Assembly: GCA_016235455.1 (NCBI GenBank)
Contig: JACRKZ010000031.1
Coordinates: 1 to 64,000, forward strand
Source: Armatimonadota bacterium
Lineage (GTDB): Bacteria > Armatimonadota > UBA10988
Direction: 5' to 3'
Length of the DNA stretch: 64,000 nucleotides
Within the stretch, counting starts at the first letter, position 1. Each line of letters begins with the position of its first letter. Both the position numbers and the translations under genes were made by a program. Under the pieces are notes generated by a model. It was given only the letters and a program-made list of their open reading frames with translations, had not been told where the DNA came from and searched no databases. Of this stretch, positions 34,357 to 42,022 are shown in pieces.

Positions 34357-35628
34357 TCAGCGCACCAGCCGCTCATCCCCCTCAACCGCCGCCGCCGCCT
34401 CGGGCAACTCATCGAACTCCAGCCGCACCACCAGCACCGTGCCCGCCAACTCGTTGGCCGGCAGCCGCCGCAGGCGCAGGCAGGGCTGCTGCGTCGCGTG
34501 CTCGCTGGGTAGGACGGTCACCTCGCACTCCACCTCGTCGCCCGAGTTGAGCAGCGTGGCGCGGGTCGGCATGACGGCCAGCGGCTTGAGCTTGACCGAG
34601 TCGGTGACCAGTTCGCGGTGGCAGATGACGTACAACGTGGTACCGCGCCGGGTCAGCAGCACGTCGCGGTTGGTGGTCAGGTGCGAGGCGGGCTCAACGT
34701 CGATCAGCGCCTCGCGGGTCTTGTGGTACCAGGCGCCGAGCCGCCGCAGCATGCCCACCTGATGCGGGTCGATGCTGCCGTCGGCGCGCGGGCCGAGGTT
34801 GAGCAGGTAGTTGGCGCCGCGCGCTAAGTACTTGGCCAGACTGCGCTGCAGGTGGCGGTCGGTGTAGTAGTCTTCGCCGAGACGAAAGCCCCAGCTCTCG
34901 ATGCCCACCGACTGGCAGGCCTCGGTCGGCCGACTGAGCGTCATCTGGCCGTCCAGCCCGCCATCCCAGTCGCGTTCGGGCGTGCCGAAGTCGCCCTCGT
35001 CGTAGCCGCGGTTGTTGATCACCGCGCCGGGCTGCAACTCGCGGATGCGCGCGTTGATGCTCGGGTCGACGTGCTCCTCGACGTTCATGTCCCACCAGAA
35101 CCCGCCCAGCGGGCCGTAGTTGGTGCACAACTCCTCAACCTGAGCGCGCAGGAAGTCCAGATACCGCGCGTGGTCGGGCTGATCCCCGGGCAGCGGGCCG
35201 GGCAGCTCGTGGTGGCGGCCCTGGTTGGGGTAGTTGGGGTGGTGCCAGTCGACGCACGAGTAGTAGAGGCACAGCGGGAAGCGTCGGCGGCGGCAGGCCT
35301 CGGCCACCAGATAGACCAGGTCCCGGCCGTCGGGCGTGTGGGTCACGCAGAAGTCGGTCTGCTTCGTGGCCCACAGGCAGAAGCCGTCGTGATGCTTGGT
35401 GGTCAGGCACAGGTAGCCCATCCCGGCCTCTTCGGCCAGATCGAGCCACAGATCGGGGTCGAAGCGGTGCGGCACCCAGTCGCCGGCCAGCTTCTCATAC
35501 TCGCTCCGATCCACGCGGCCGCGCCACTGCAGTTGCTCATGCCAGGCCGGCAGGGCATAGAGTCCCCAATGAATGAACAAGCCGAAGCGCTTCTCAAAGA
35601 ACCAGTCGCGCGCATCGCCAAAGCGCAT
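34357..35628 (-). CDS. Alpha-L-fucosidase, GH29 family
   Basis: 423 residues from ATG 35628 (GAGAGG 8 bases upstream; GTG 35637 is an alternative). GH29 landmarks are RFGLFIHWGLYALPAWHEQ at the N-terminus, CLTTKHHDGFCLWATKQTD, and YGPLGGFWWDMN, whose aspartate sits where the family nucleophile lies. It also has INNRGYDEGDFGTPER and YLLNLGPRADGSI. It hydrolyses terminal alpha-L-fucosides. No signal peptide is present, so it may act on imported oligosaccharides, unlike the secreted enzymes elsewhere in the window. The rhomboid-like gene lies 26 bases upstream on the same strand. Confidence 0.92.
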   Translation of the reverse strand: MRFGDARDWFFEKRFGLFIHWGLYALPAWHEQLQWRGRVDRSEYEKLAGDWVPHRFDPDLWLDLAEEAGMGYLCLTTKHHDGFCLWATKQTDFCVTHTPDGRDLVYLVAEACRRRRFPLCLYYSCVDWHHPNYPNQGRHHELPGPLPGDQPDHARYLDFLRAQVEELCTNYGPLGGFWWDMNVEEHVDPSINARIRELQPGAVINNRGYDEGDFGTPERDWDGGLDGQMTLSRPTEACQSVGIESWGFRLGEDYYTDRHLQRSLAKYLARGANYLLNLGPRADGSIDPHQVGMLRRLGAWYHKTREALIDVEPASHLTTNRDVLLTRRGTTLYVICHRELVTDSVKLKPLAVMPTRATLLNSGDEVECEVTVLPSEHATQQPCLRLRRLPANELAGTVLVVRLEFDELPEAAAAVEGDERLVR

Positions 35629-35654
35629 GGCAGCCACCTCTCATGCCGCGGGGC

Positions 35655-36437
35655 TCAGCGCTTGCCGCGGTCGTCCTCGTCCACCACCCGCAGGCCCGAG
35701 CGCTCGAAGATGTCGGCCACGCGCTTCTCACGCGACTGCCGCTCGGCCTCGGCGCGCCGGTTGGGCTTGGGCGGCTTGGGCGGCTTGGGCTTGCCGCCGG
35801 TCTTCTGGAAGATCCGGTGCAGGTGGTGGCCAAAGTAGAAGTAGGCCGCCGGCAGGCCGACGCCACCAGCCACGGCGAACAAGCCGAGCACGGGGCCGAA
35901 CCCGTACCACAGCGACAGAATCTCCAGCACCAGCAGCACCCAGCCGTAAGCCGGCACGATGAGCAGCATGATCGGCGTGCGCAGGTTGCGCAGCGACCAG
36001 ATGGTCAACACGGCGCTCAGCGCGATGCCCGCGCCGGCGATGGGCACGGCGGCGCCCAGCGCGCTCGCGCCCAGCGAGATCAGCACGGCCGTCACGGCGC
36101 AGACGGTCAGCACGAAGACGGCGTGGATGGTGGTGCCCCACCAGCGCTCGACATCGGAGCCCGCCCACCACAGCACGAAGCCCATCATCAGCATGAAGAA
36201 GGGCTGCATGCCGACATTCACCAGCGGGTAGGTGAGTAGCGCCCACGGCCGCTGGGCCAGCGCCTCGCTGTGCACCGCCAGGCTGCTGGCCAGCGCGGCC
36301 ACTGGCGGCGCCAGGAAGGCGAAGAACCACAGCGCCACGGAGGCCACGATGAACCAGAAGGTGAACGGCGCGCTGCGCGGCGCGAACCTGGGTCCGAAGC
36401 TGATGGTCGAGGTTTGATAGGCCATGGTTGTGCTCAC
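35655..36437 (-). CDS. Rhomboid-fold membrane protein lacking the catalytic serine motif
   Basis: 260 residues (GTG 36437; ATG 36425 is equally possible). Six or so hydrophobic segments, the PWALLTYPLVNVGMQPFFML opening, and W-x-G-S-D-V-E-R-W-W-G resemble the rhomboid layout. Where active rhomboids have G-x-S-G, this protein reads IAGAGIALSAVLTI, so it looks like a pseudoprotease. The C-terminal cytoplasmic tail is proline/lysine-rich (GGKPKPPKPPKPNRR), then charged (KRVADIFERSGLRVVDEDD), similar to tails seen on environmental rhomboid-like proteins. Its start is weakly supported, with no clear ribosome site. Confidence 0.65.
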   Translation of the reverse strand: MSTTMAYQTSTISFGPRFAPRSAPFTFWFIVASVALWFFAFLAPPVAALASSLAVHSEALAQRPWALLTYPLVNVGMQPFFMLMMGFVLWWAGSDVERWWGTTIHAVFVLTVCAVTAVLISLGASALGAAVPIAGAGIALSAVLTIWSLRNLRTPIMLLIVPAYGWVLLVLEILSLWYGFGPVLGLFAVAGGVGLPAAYFYFGHHLHRIFQKTGGKPKPPKPPKPNRRAEAERQSREKRVADIFERSGLRVVDEDDRGKR

Positions 36438-36578
36438 CAGCGCCCGCGCGCGCGGCGGGTTCCCTTGAGGCTATTGTACGACGAGTCGGGCCACGCGTGA
36501 CACGACCGCGATAAGCCACCGTAACGCGCGGATGTTGTATAAGGAGTGCGGGGGGCAACGCTCCCGGCAGGTGGCACC

Positions 36579-37616
36579 ATGGACGACACGAAAGCCAGGC
36601 GCAAGCGACGCACCGTGTGGGTGGCGCTCGGCACCACTTTCCTGCTCATCACGCTCGGCGTGGGGCTGATCCGGCTGCTGGCCGGCGCGCTGGGCGGCGA
36701 CGAGACGAACTCGCGCGGCTTCGCTGGCGTCAGCGGCGACCGCATCGCCGTGATCAACGTCAACGGCGTCATCCGCGCCGGGGGCGAGAGCAGCCTGCTG
36801 GGCGGTGTCTCGCCGGGCGCCAGCGCGCTGCTCAAGCAGATCCGCTCTGCCGAGCGCAACCGCGATGTCAAGGCCGTCATCCTGCACATCAACTCGCCCG
36901 GCGGCGCCGCGGCCTCGTCGCAAGAGGTCTACGAGGCGGTCATGGCCGCGCGCCGCAAGAAGAAGTTCGTTGCCTCCATGGCCGATGTGGCCGCGTCCGG
37001 CGGCTACTACATCGCCAGCGCGTGTGACAGGATCGTGGCCAACCGCGCCTCGATGACCGGCAGCATCGGCGTCATCATTGCCAGCTACAACGTCTCGGGC
37101 CTCATGAAGCGCTACGACGTGACGGACACCACCATCACCAGCGGGCCCTTCAAGGCCACCGGCGCGCCCACGCGACCCTTCTCCGACGCCGATCGCACGC
37201 TGCTCCAGGGCCTGGTGAACGACACCTACGAGCAGTTCGTGGCCGACGTGGCCAAGGGTCGCGGCTGCGACGTGGCCAAGATCCGCAAGGTTGCCGACGG
37301 GCGCGTCATGACCGGTCGGCAGGCCAAGGCGGCCGGGCTGGTCGACGAGCTCGGCGGCTTCCAGCGCGCGGTGGAAGTGGCCCGCGATCTGGCCCGCCTG
37401 CCCCGGGGCCGGCAGCCCAACCTCTACTACATGGGCCGCACCTCCTTGGTCGACCAGCTGCTCGATAGCGAGACGCTCCTGCCCGGCCGCGGCGCCGCGC
37501 TGGAGCAGGTTCTGGCGCCGACACCCCTGTGGCTGCTGGCACCCGCGGCCCTGGCGCCCGCGGCTCTGGAGCCGACAGCGGCCACCCCGCCGGCGGCAAC
37601 GCCGCAGGCCCGCTGA
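36579..37616 (+). CDS. sppA: Signal peptide peptidase SppA, short form
   Basis: 345 residues with one N-terminal membrane helix (VWVALGTTFLLITLGVGLI). It is a serine-lysine protease that degrades leftover signal peptides in the inner membrane. The nucleophile is S140 in VAASGGYYIAS and the general base is K192 in SGPFKATG, the spacing expected of the Bacillus-type short form. The start ATG 36579 is preferred over ATG 36546 because the conserved N-terminal helix begins there. The C-terminus has an alanine/proline-rich extension. The stop overlaps the next gene's start by one base (TGATG). Confidence 0.94.
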   Translation: MDDTKARRKRRTVWVALGTTFLLITLGVGLIRLLAGALGGDETNSRGFAGVSGDRIAVINVNGVIRAGGESSLLGGVSPGASALLKQIRSAERNRDVKAVILHINSPGGAAASSQEVYEAVMAARRKKKFVASMADVAASGGYYIASACDRIVANRASMTGSIGVIIASYNVSGLMKRYDVTDTTITSGPFKATGAPTRPFSDADRTLLQGLVNDTYEQFVADVAKGRGCDVAKIRKVADGRVMTGRQAKAAGLVDELGGFQRAVEVARDLARLPRGRQPNLYYMGRTSLVDQLLDSETLLPGRGAALEQVLAPTPLWLLAPAALAPAALEPTAATPPAATPQAR

Positions 37617-39748
37617 TGGCTGGGCGCTGGTTGCTGGTCGATCCCGAGAGCATTCTGCGCTGGGCCTGGCATGCGCTGTCGCCGCGGCGCGCCCGCGATG
37701 GCCAGTCAACCCACGCGGTCCACGGTCTGGCCGCCACACTGTTGCGCGCGCTGGACCAGGAGCGCCCGGCGCGCATCGTCGCTGCCTGGGAGTCGGCGCC
37801 ACCCACCTGGCGCCACGAGCAGTTTCCCGCCTACCAGGCCGAGCGCGAGCCCGACGACGTCGATCTGATCGGTCAACGCGCGCTGGGCGAGGCCTTCGTC
37901 GCGGCGTTGGGCTGGCCCAGCGTACGCGTCGACGGCCATGCCGCGCGGGACGTGCTGGCCACGCTGGCCGCGCAGGCCGGCGACGACGAGGTGCTGCTGC
38001 TCAGCGCCGACCGTGACCTGTGCCAACTGGTCTCGCCCAGCGTGACACTGCTCGCGCCGCGGCCGGGCGATCTGGAGCGCTTCGACGAGCCCGCCGTGGC
38101 CGCGCGCTACGGCGTGCCGCCCGTGCTGTGGGCCGAGCTGCGCGCGCTCGACGGCGACCACGGCAACAGCCTGCCCGGCGTGCCGGGCATCGGCGAAAAG
38201 ACCGCCGCCGGCTGGTTGCTGCGTCACCGCGGGCTGGAGGGCGTGCTGGCCGCCGATCTGGGGGGCAAGCGGGGCGCCGAAACCAAGGCCCGGGCCGACC
38301 AGGTGCGCGCGGTGCTGGCGGTGGTGCGGCTGCGCACCGACTCGCCGGTGGCGGTGCCGGCCGGCGGCTGGCCACGTCCCACTCCGCAGGCCGAGCGACT
38401 GAGCGCGCTGCTGACCGAGTGGGACTTCCACGACCTGCTGCGGCGCCTGACCCCGCGCCTGTTGGCGCCGCCGGGCGAGATTGCCTACCGCCGCGCCGCC
38501 GACGAGGCGACCGTGGCCCTGGTGGTGGACGCGCTGGCCGCCGGCCGAGTGGCTGGTCTGGCGGCGGGTGAGAAGGGCCTGGCGGTGAGTCCGGCGCGGG
38601 CCGATGCCTGGTACGTGCCGGCCGACCTGGCGGCGCCCGTGGTGTCGGCCTTGGCCGAGGGCCGGGCGCGGCTGGTCGCCCATGATCTGACGCGCCTGCC
38701 GGCCTGGCTGGCCCGCGCGCTGCCGGCGGCGGTGGGCGACAGCCACCTGGCCCTGTGGCTGCTGGACCCCGAGCGACCGCCTATGGGCGTGGTCGAGGCC
38801 GGCCGACGCTGGCTGGGTCTGGTGGCCGAGTCGCCCGACGATCTGCCGCGCGAGCCGGCCGCGCTGTGCCTGGAGGCCGACTGGACGCGGCGCCTGGAGC
38901 CCACGCTGCGCGCCGAGCTCGAGGACCGTCACATGGGCCGCCTCTACCGCACCAGCGAGTTGGCCACCGTGCAGGCCGTCGCGGCGCTGGCCGCCCGCGG
39001 CGCGCACACGGCGGCGGGGCGCGAGCCGCTGGCCCTGCGCCGGGCGGCGGGCAGCTCCGGCCGCTGGGAGGTGGCGCGGCCGGCCCGCGAGCACCTGGCC
39101 GCCGAACTGCTGCCCGACGAGGGCGGCGTGCTGCTGAGCGCCGTCTACCGCGACCCGGCCATTTGGCTGGTGGCCGGGCTCAGCGGCGACCGCGAACTGG
39201 CCACGGCCCTGGCGGCGGCGCCCAGCGCGGCGGTGGCCGTGGCGGCGGCGCTGTGGGGCCGGGCGCCCGACAGCGTGACCCCCGAGCAGCGTCAGCGCGC
39301 GGCGGCCCTCAACGGCGCCGCGGCGCGCGGTGGCGACCTGGCCTGGTTGCGCCGCCGGCTGGGAGTCGACGAGGCCGAGGCCCGCGCGCTGGGCCGGGCC
39401 TGGGAGGCCCGGTTCCCGGTCAGCGCGCGCTGGCGAGCCGACATTGCTGCCTCGGCCCGGCGCGAAGGCTGGTTGACGACGCTCGCCGGCCGGCGCTTGC
39501 GGGCCGGCTCGACTGAGCGCGTGGCGCTGGCCCGCCAGGTCGCCGAGGCAGCCCTGGGCGATCTGCTCAACCGCGCTCTGCAGGCCTGTCGCGGCCACGC
39601 CGTGCTGCCCCTGCGCCATGGCTGGCTGGTCGGCGTGGCGGCGGGCGAGGCGGCCGCCGCGGCGGCCGAGATCGAGCGCGCCTGGCCGACGCTGGCGGGG
39701 CTCGATGTGAGCCAGCCGGTGACGGTTTCGGCGCCGGATTCACCCTGA
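37616..39748 (+). CDS. DNA polymerase I homologue with degenerate exonuclease and polymerase active sites
   Basis: 710 residues, alanine/arginine-rich, collinear with PolA from end to end but about 200 residues shorter than E. coli PolA. Exonuclease part: D9, D132, D134 and D181 are kept (LLVDPE, LLLSADRDLCQLV, LDGDHGNSLPGVPGIGEKTA). E59, A109, R111 and N184 stand where E. coli has D63, E113, D115 and D188. Polymerase part: motif A reads LLSAVYRDPAIWLVAGLSGD, with V510 in place of the catalytic aspartate. Motif B has R559 but A563 and G567 where K758 and F762 should be. Motif C is R-H-G-W in place of V-H-D-E. The reading frame is intact. It is translationally coupled to sppA. A non-enzymatic DNA-binding role or functional decay are both possible. 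Confidence 0.8.
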   Translation: MAGRWLLVDPESILRWAWHALSPRRARDGQSTHAVHGLAATLLRALDQERPARIVAAWESAPPTWRHEQFPAYQAEREPDDVDLIGQRALGEAFVAALGWPSVRVDGHAARDVLATLAAQAGDDEVLLLSADRDLCQLVSPSVTLLAPRPGDLERFDEPAVAARYGVPPVLWAELRALDGDHGNSLPGVPGIGEKTAAGWLLRHRGLEGVLAADLGGKRGAETKARADQVRAVLAVVRLRTDSPVAVPAGGWPRPTPQAERLSALLTEWDFHDLLRRLTPRLLAPPGEIAYRRAADEATVALVVDALAAGRVAGLAAGEKGLAVSPARADAWYVPADLAAPVVSALAEGRARLVAHDLTRLPAWLARALPAAVGDSHLALWLLDPERPPMGVVEAGRRWLGLVAESPDDLPREPAALCLEADWTRRLEPTLRAELEDRHMGRLYRTSELATVQAVAALAARGAHTAAGREPLALRRAAGSSGRWEVARPAREHLAAELLPDEGGVLLSAVYRDPAIWLVAGLSGDRELATALAAAPSAAVAVAAALWGRAPDSVTPEQRQRAAALNGAAARGGDLAWLRRRLGVDEAEARALGRAWEARFPVSARWRADIAASARREGWLTTLAGRRLRAGSTERVALARQVAEAALGDLLNRALQACRGHAVLPLRHGWLVGVAAGEAAAAAAEIERAWPTLAGLDVSQPVTVSAPDSP

Positions 39749-39793
39749 GCGACCGACGCCCGGCGGCGAGTCGCCATGGGCTTGCAGAGATTG

Positions 39794-39822
39794 TTGTCAT
39801 TGCGGCGCGCCTCTGCTATACT
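39794..39822 (+). promoter_or_regulatory. Sigma-70-type promoter of rpsA
   Basis: TTGTCA (5 of 6) and TATACT (5 of 6) are separated by exactly 17 bases. Transcription would start near 39829, giving an untranslated leader of about 160 bases before the S1 start codon. This is the best promoter in the window. Confidence 0.85.
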
Positions 39823-39851
39823 CGGCGCCACGCGGATGGGCCACCAGTGGA

Positions 39852-39948
39852 CTACCAGAACATGCTCGTACGGCGGAAACCCGCCACCCTCGCCTGACAC
39901 CACGCCTCTCAGGGGTTGCTGTCGCTATGAGGGTCACGAGTCTGGTAG
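39852..39948 (+). ncRNA. Structured 5' leader of rpsA (candidate autoregulatory RNA)
   Basis: Four nested or adjacent complementary segments lie between promoter and gene. P1 pairs CTACCAGA (39852-39859) with TCTGGTAG (39941-39948). P2 pairs GGCGG (39872-39876) with CCGCC (39881-39885). P3 pairs ACCCTC (39886-39891) with GAGGGT (39929-39934), and P4 inside it pairs CCTGA (39893-39897) with TCAGG (39909-39913). Together they form a three-way junction closed by P1. S1 represses its own mRNA through the leader in E. coli, so a similar role is plausible here. The pairing was found by eye. Confidence 0.45.
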
Positions 39949-39991
39949 AAAGCGGAATCAAGCTGCCGCAACATCGGACAGGTGAGCAGGC

Positions 39992-41635
39992 ATGAGCGAA
40001 GAGCGTGACGATCGCGTCGAGACCGCGCAGAACGGCGATGCGTCGATGGAAGAGGCCATGGAATCCATGCCCAGCATGGATGAGCTGATGGCGAGCTACG
40101 AGGGTCCCGAACTCTCGACCGAGCTGCGTGAAGGTGATCTGGTGACGGGTACCGTCGTCCAGATCAACGACAACGGCGTGATGGTCGACGTGGGTACCAA
40201 GTCGGAAGGCTTGATCCCCAAGGGTGAGTTGGAGGCGATCCGCGACCACATCAAGCTCGGCGACCAGATCAAGGTCGTCGTAGTGCGCATGGACTCCGAA
40301 GACGTGGTGCTGAGCAAGCGCCAGGCGGATGTCGAAGCGGCGTGGGAACACATCGTCGACAAGCAGGACAGCGCCGAGATCCTCGAAGCCAAGGTGATTG
40401 ACGCGGTCAAGGGCGGTCTGCTGGTGGACCTGGGCCTCTACGGCCAAGGGTTCGTGCCCGCCTCGCATGTCAGCATCCGGCGACCTCGCAACCTCAACAA
40501 GTACATCGGCCAGACCCTGCAATTGCAGGTCATCGAGGTTGAGCGCAAGCGCCGCCGCGTGGTGCTCTCGCACCGCTTGGTGATGGAGCGCGAGCGCGAA
40601 GCCGAGCGCGATGTGACTCTGGGCAAGCTGCGCGAGGGCCAGGTCCGGCGCGGCGTGGTGCGTCGCATCACCGATTTTGGCGCCTTTGTCGACATCGGCG
40701 GCGTCGACGGCCTGCTGCACGTCAGCGAGCTGTCGTGGAAGCGTGTTGGCAGCCCGCAGGAAGAGCTGCGCGTCGGCGATCCGCTCGAGGTCATGGTCCT
40801 CAAGCTGAACGTGGACGAGGGGCGCATCTCCCTGGGCCGCCGCCAGTTGCTGGCCGACCCGTGGCGCGAGATTCCCAAGCTGTACCGCGAAGGCCAGACG
40901 GTCCGCGGTTCGGTCATCAAGTTCGTCTCCGGCGGCACCCGAGCCGTCGTCAAGCTGCCCGTCGGCCTCGAGGTCGTCGTGGAGCTGCCCGACGAGCTGC
41001 GGCCGGTGGCCGCCCCGAGCGTCGAAGAGGCGCCCGTGGCCGAGGCCGTCGAGGTCGTGGTGGAGCCGGCGGCAGCCCCTGAGGCTGTCGAAGGCGCCGA
41101 GGCCGTGGCGACGGAAGTCGTCGAACCGGTCGAGGGCGCCGAGGTCGAGGCTGCCGCGGTTGAGGCCGTGGTGGAAGTCGTGGCCGAAGCCGAAGTGGCT
41201 GTCGAAGTCGAGGCCGAACCCGAAGCCAAGGGCTTGGCCGTGGGCAGCGAAGTCGAGTTGCGCATCGAGCGCATCAGCCTCGGCGAGCGCGACCTGCAGG
41301 CCTCCGTGGCTGGTACGCGCGCCATTGGCGAGCGCGGCCCCGGCCGGCTCTCCGAAGGCGAGCGCGGGGCGGCCCGCGGTCCTCTGGCCCGCGGTCGCTA
41401 CAGCGACCGCCGCGAAGAGGAAGGCGACGCCAGCAACGAGCAGCGAGCGCCGCGTGAGCGCCGTGACCGCCGCCGCGAACGCGATGGCGACCGCGACCGC
41501 GAATCGATGCCGCTTGAGCACAGCACCACGGCGCCGGCGCGGCGTACGCTGGGCGACCTCATGGGCGACAAGCTGCGGTCGCTGTTCGACAGTGGCGAGG
41601 AATCGTCGGAAAAGGCGAGCGGCGAGGAGGAGTAA
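39992..41635 (+). CDS. rpsA: 30S ribosomal protein S1
   Basis: 547 residues. An S1 OB-fold repeat protein that helps the 30S subunit bind mRNA. Three clear S1 domains are present: about residues 47-112 (LREGDLVTGTVVQINDNGVM), 130-195 and 215-285 (RRGVVRRITDFGAFVDIGGV). A fourth begins at about 300 (YREGQTVRGSVIKFVSGGTR) but is interrupted by a roughly 78-residue valine/glutamate/alanine-rich stretch (338-415). The canonical closing strands (VGSEVELRIERISLGERD) follow at 416-433. The C-terminus is highly charged (RERRDRRRERDGDRDRES). Transcribed from its own promoter. Confidence 0.9.
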   Translation: MSEERDDRVETAQNGDASMEEAMESMPSMDELMASYEGPELSTELREGDLVTGTVVQINDNGVMVDVGTKSEGLIPKGELEAIRDHIKLGDQIKVVVVRMDSEDVVLSKRQADVEAAWEHIVDKQDSAEILEAKVIDAVKGGLLVDLGLYGQGFVPASHVSIRRPRNLNKYIGQTLQLQVIEVERKRRRVVLSHRLVMEREREAERDVTLGKLREGQVRRGVVRRITDFGAFVDIGGVDGLLHVSELSWKRVGSPQEELRVGDPLEVMVLKLNVDEGRISLGRRQLLADPWREIPKLYREGQTVRGSVIKFVSGGTRAVVKLPVGLEVVVELPDELRPVAAPSVEEAPVAEAVEVVVEPAAAPEAVEGAEAVATEVVEPVEGAEVEAAAVEAVVEVVAEAEVAVEVEAEPEAKGLAVGSEVELRIERISLGERDLQASVAGTRAIGERGPGRLSEGERGAARGPLARGRYSDRREEEGDASNEQRAPRERRDRRRERDGDRDRESMPLEHSTTAPARRTLGDLMGDKLRSLFDSGEESSEKASGEEE

Positions 41636-42022
41636 GACTGCAGCCGCCGAACCCCATACTCCAGCGGGAGTTCGGGGACGGATGGCAATTACCGCAGTCC
41701 CGACCCTTTCTCGTTCGTCGTGTGTCTAACGGTCGGCGGGTGTGCCGGCCTCGGCGCCGGAGTCCGGATTTCCGGACACCGGCGTCGACCCGTTGAGGGG
41801 CTCGGTGTGAGCTCCTGAGGGAAATTGGCGTTTACGGGGCTCGTGAGTCGGGAATATGCACAATCAGTATAGGTACTCCTCGTTGAGCGCCTGGGGCCTC
41901 TCCGTGGCCCGCGACCGGTCTGCTCCCCCCTGGGCCGTCGCTGCCGCGGGTGTGCATTGTCTTGAGACCAAGACGACCCGACTCGAACACGCCCACAGCC
42001 GGACGGACAAGGGAGATCGGCC
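41636..42022 (+). other. 387-base intergenic region with two hairpins
   Basis: Just after rpsA, CCCC (41652-41655) and ACTCC (41658-41662) pair with GGAGT (41667-41671) and GGGG (41674-41677) around AGCG. A second, longer stem near 41751-41786 is built from CGGCGCCGG, GTCCGG, CCGGAC and CCGGCGTCG. Neither has a T tract. No convincing promoter for the 42023 gene was found; TATAGG at 41868-41873 has no good -35 partner. No small coding region stands out. GGGAG before ATG 42023 marks the start of the envelope block. Confidence 0.6.
41652..41677 (+). terminator. Hairpin after rpsA, possible terminator
   Basis: Stem CCCC..ACTCC with GGAGT..GGGG around an AGCG tetraloop and a 2x2 internal loop, starting 17 bases past the rpsA stop. 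No U tract follows, so termination may be Rho-dependent or weak. Confidence 0.45.

Noticed and set aside
37616-39748. PolA-like gene as a frameshifted pseudogene
   Set aside because: The frame is continuous, the start is coupled to sppA, and PolA landmarks remain in order. Substitutions, not frameshifts, explain the lost motifs, so it is annotated as a CDS with caveats.
40990-41240. Repetitive gag/gtc/gcc-rich DNA as a possible mobile or tandem-repeat element
   Set aside because: It is in frame within rpsA and encodes the Val/Glu/Ala insert; no target-site or terminal repeats are present.
41751-41786. Long GC-rich stem in the 41636-42022 gap as a terminator
   Set aside because: The stem is good but lies over 100 bases past rpsA and has no T run, so I mention it only as a hairpin in the intergenic entry.
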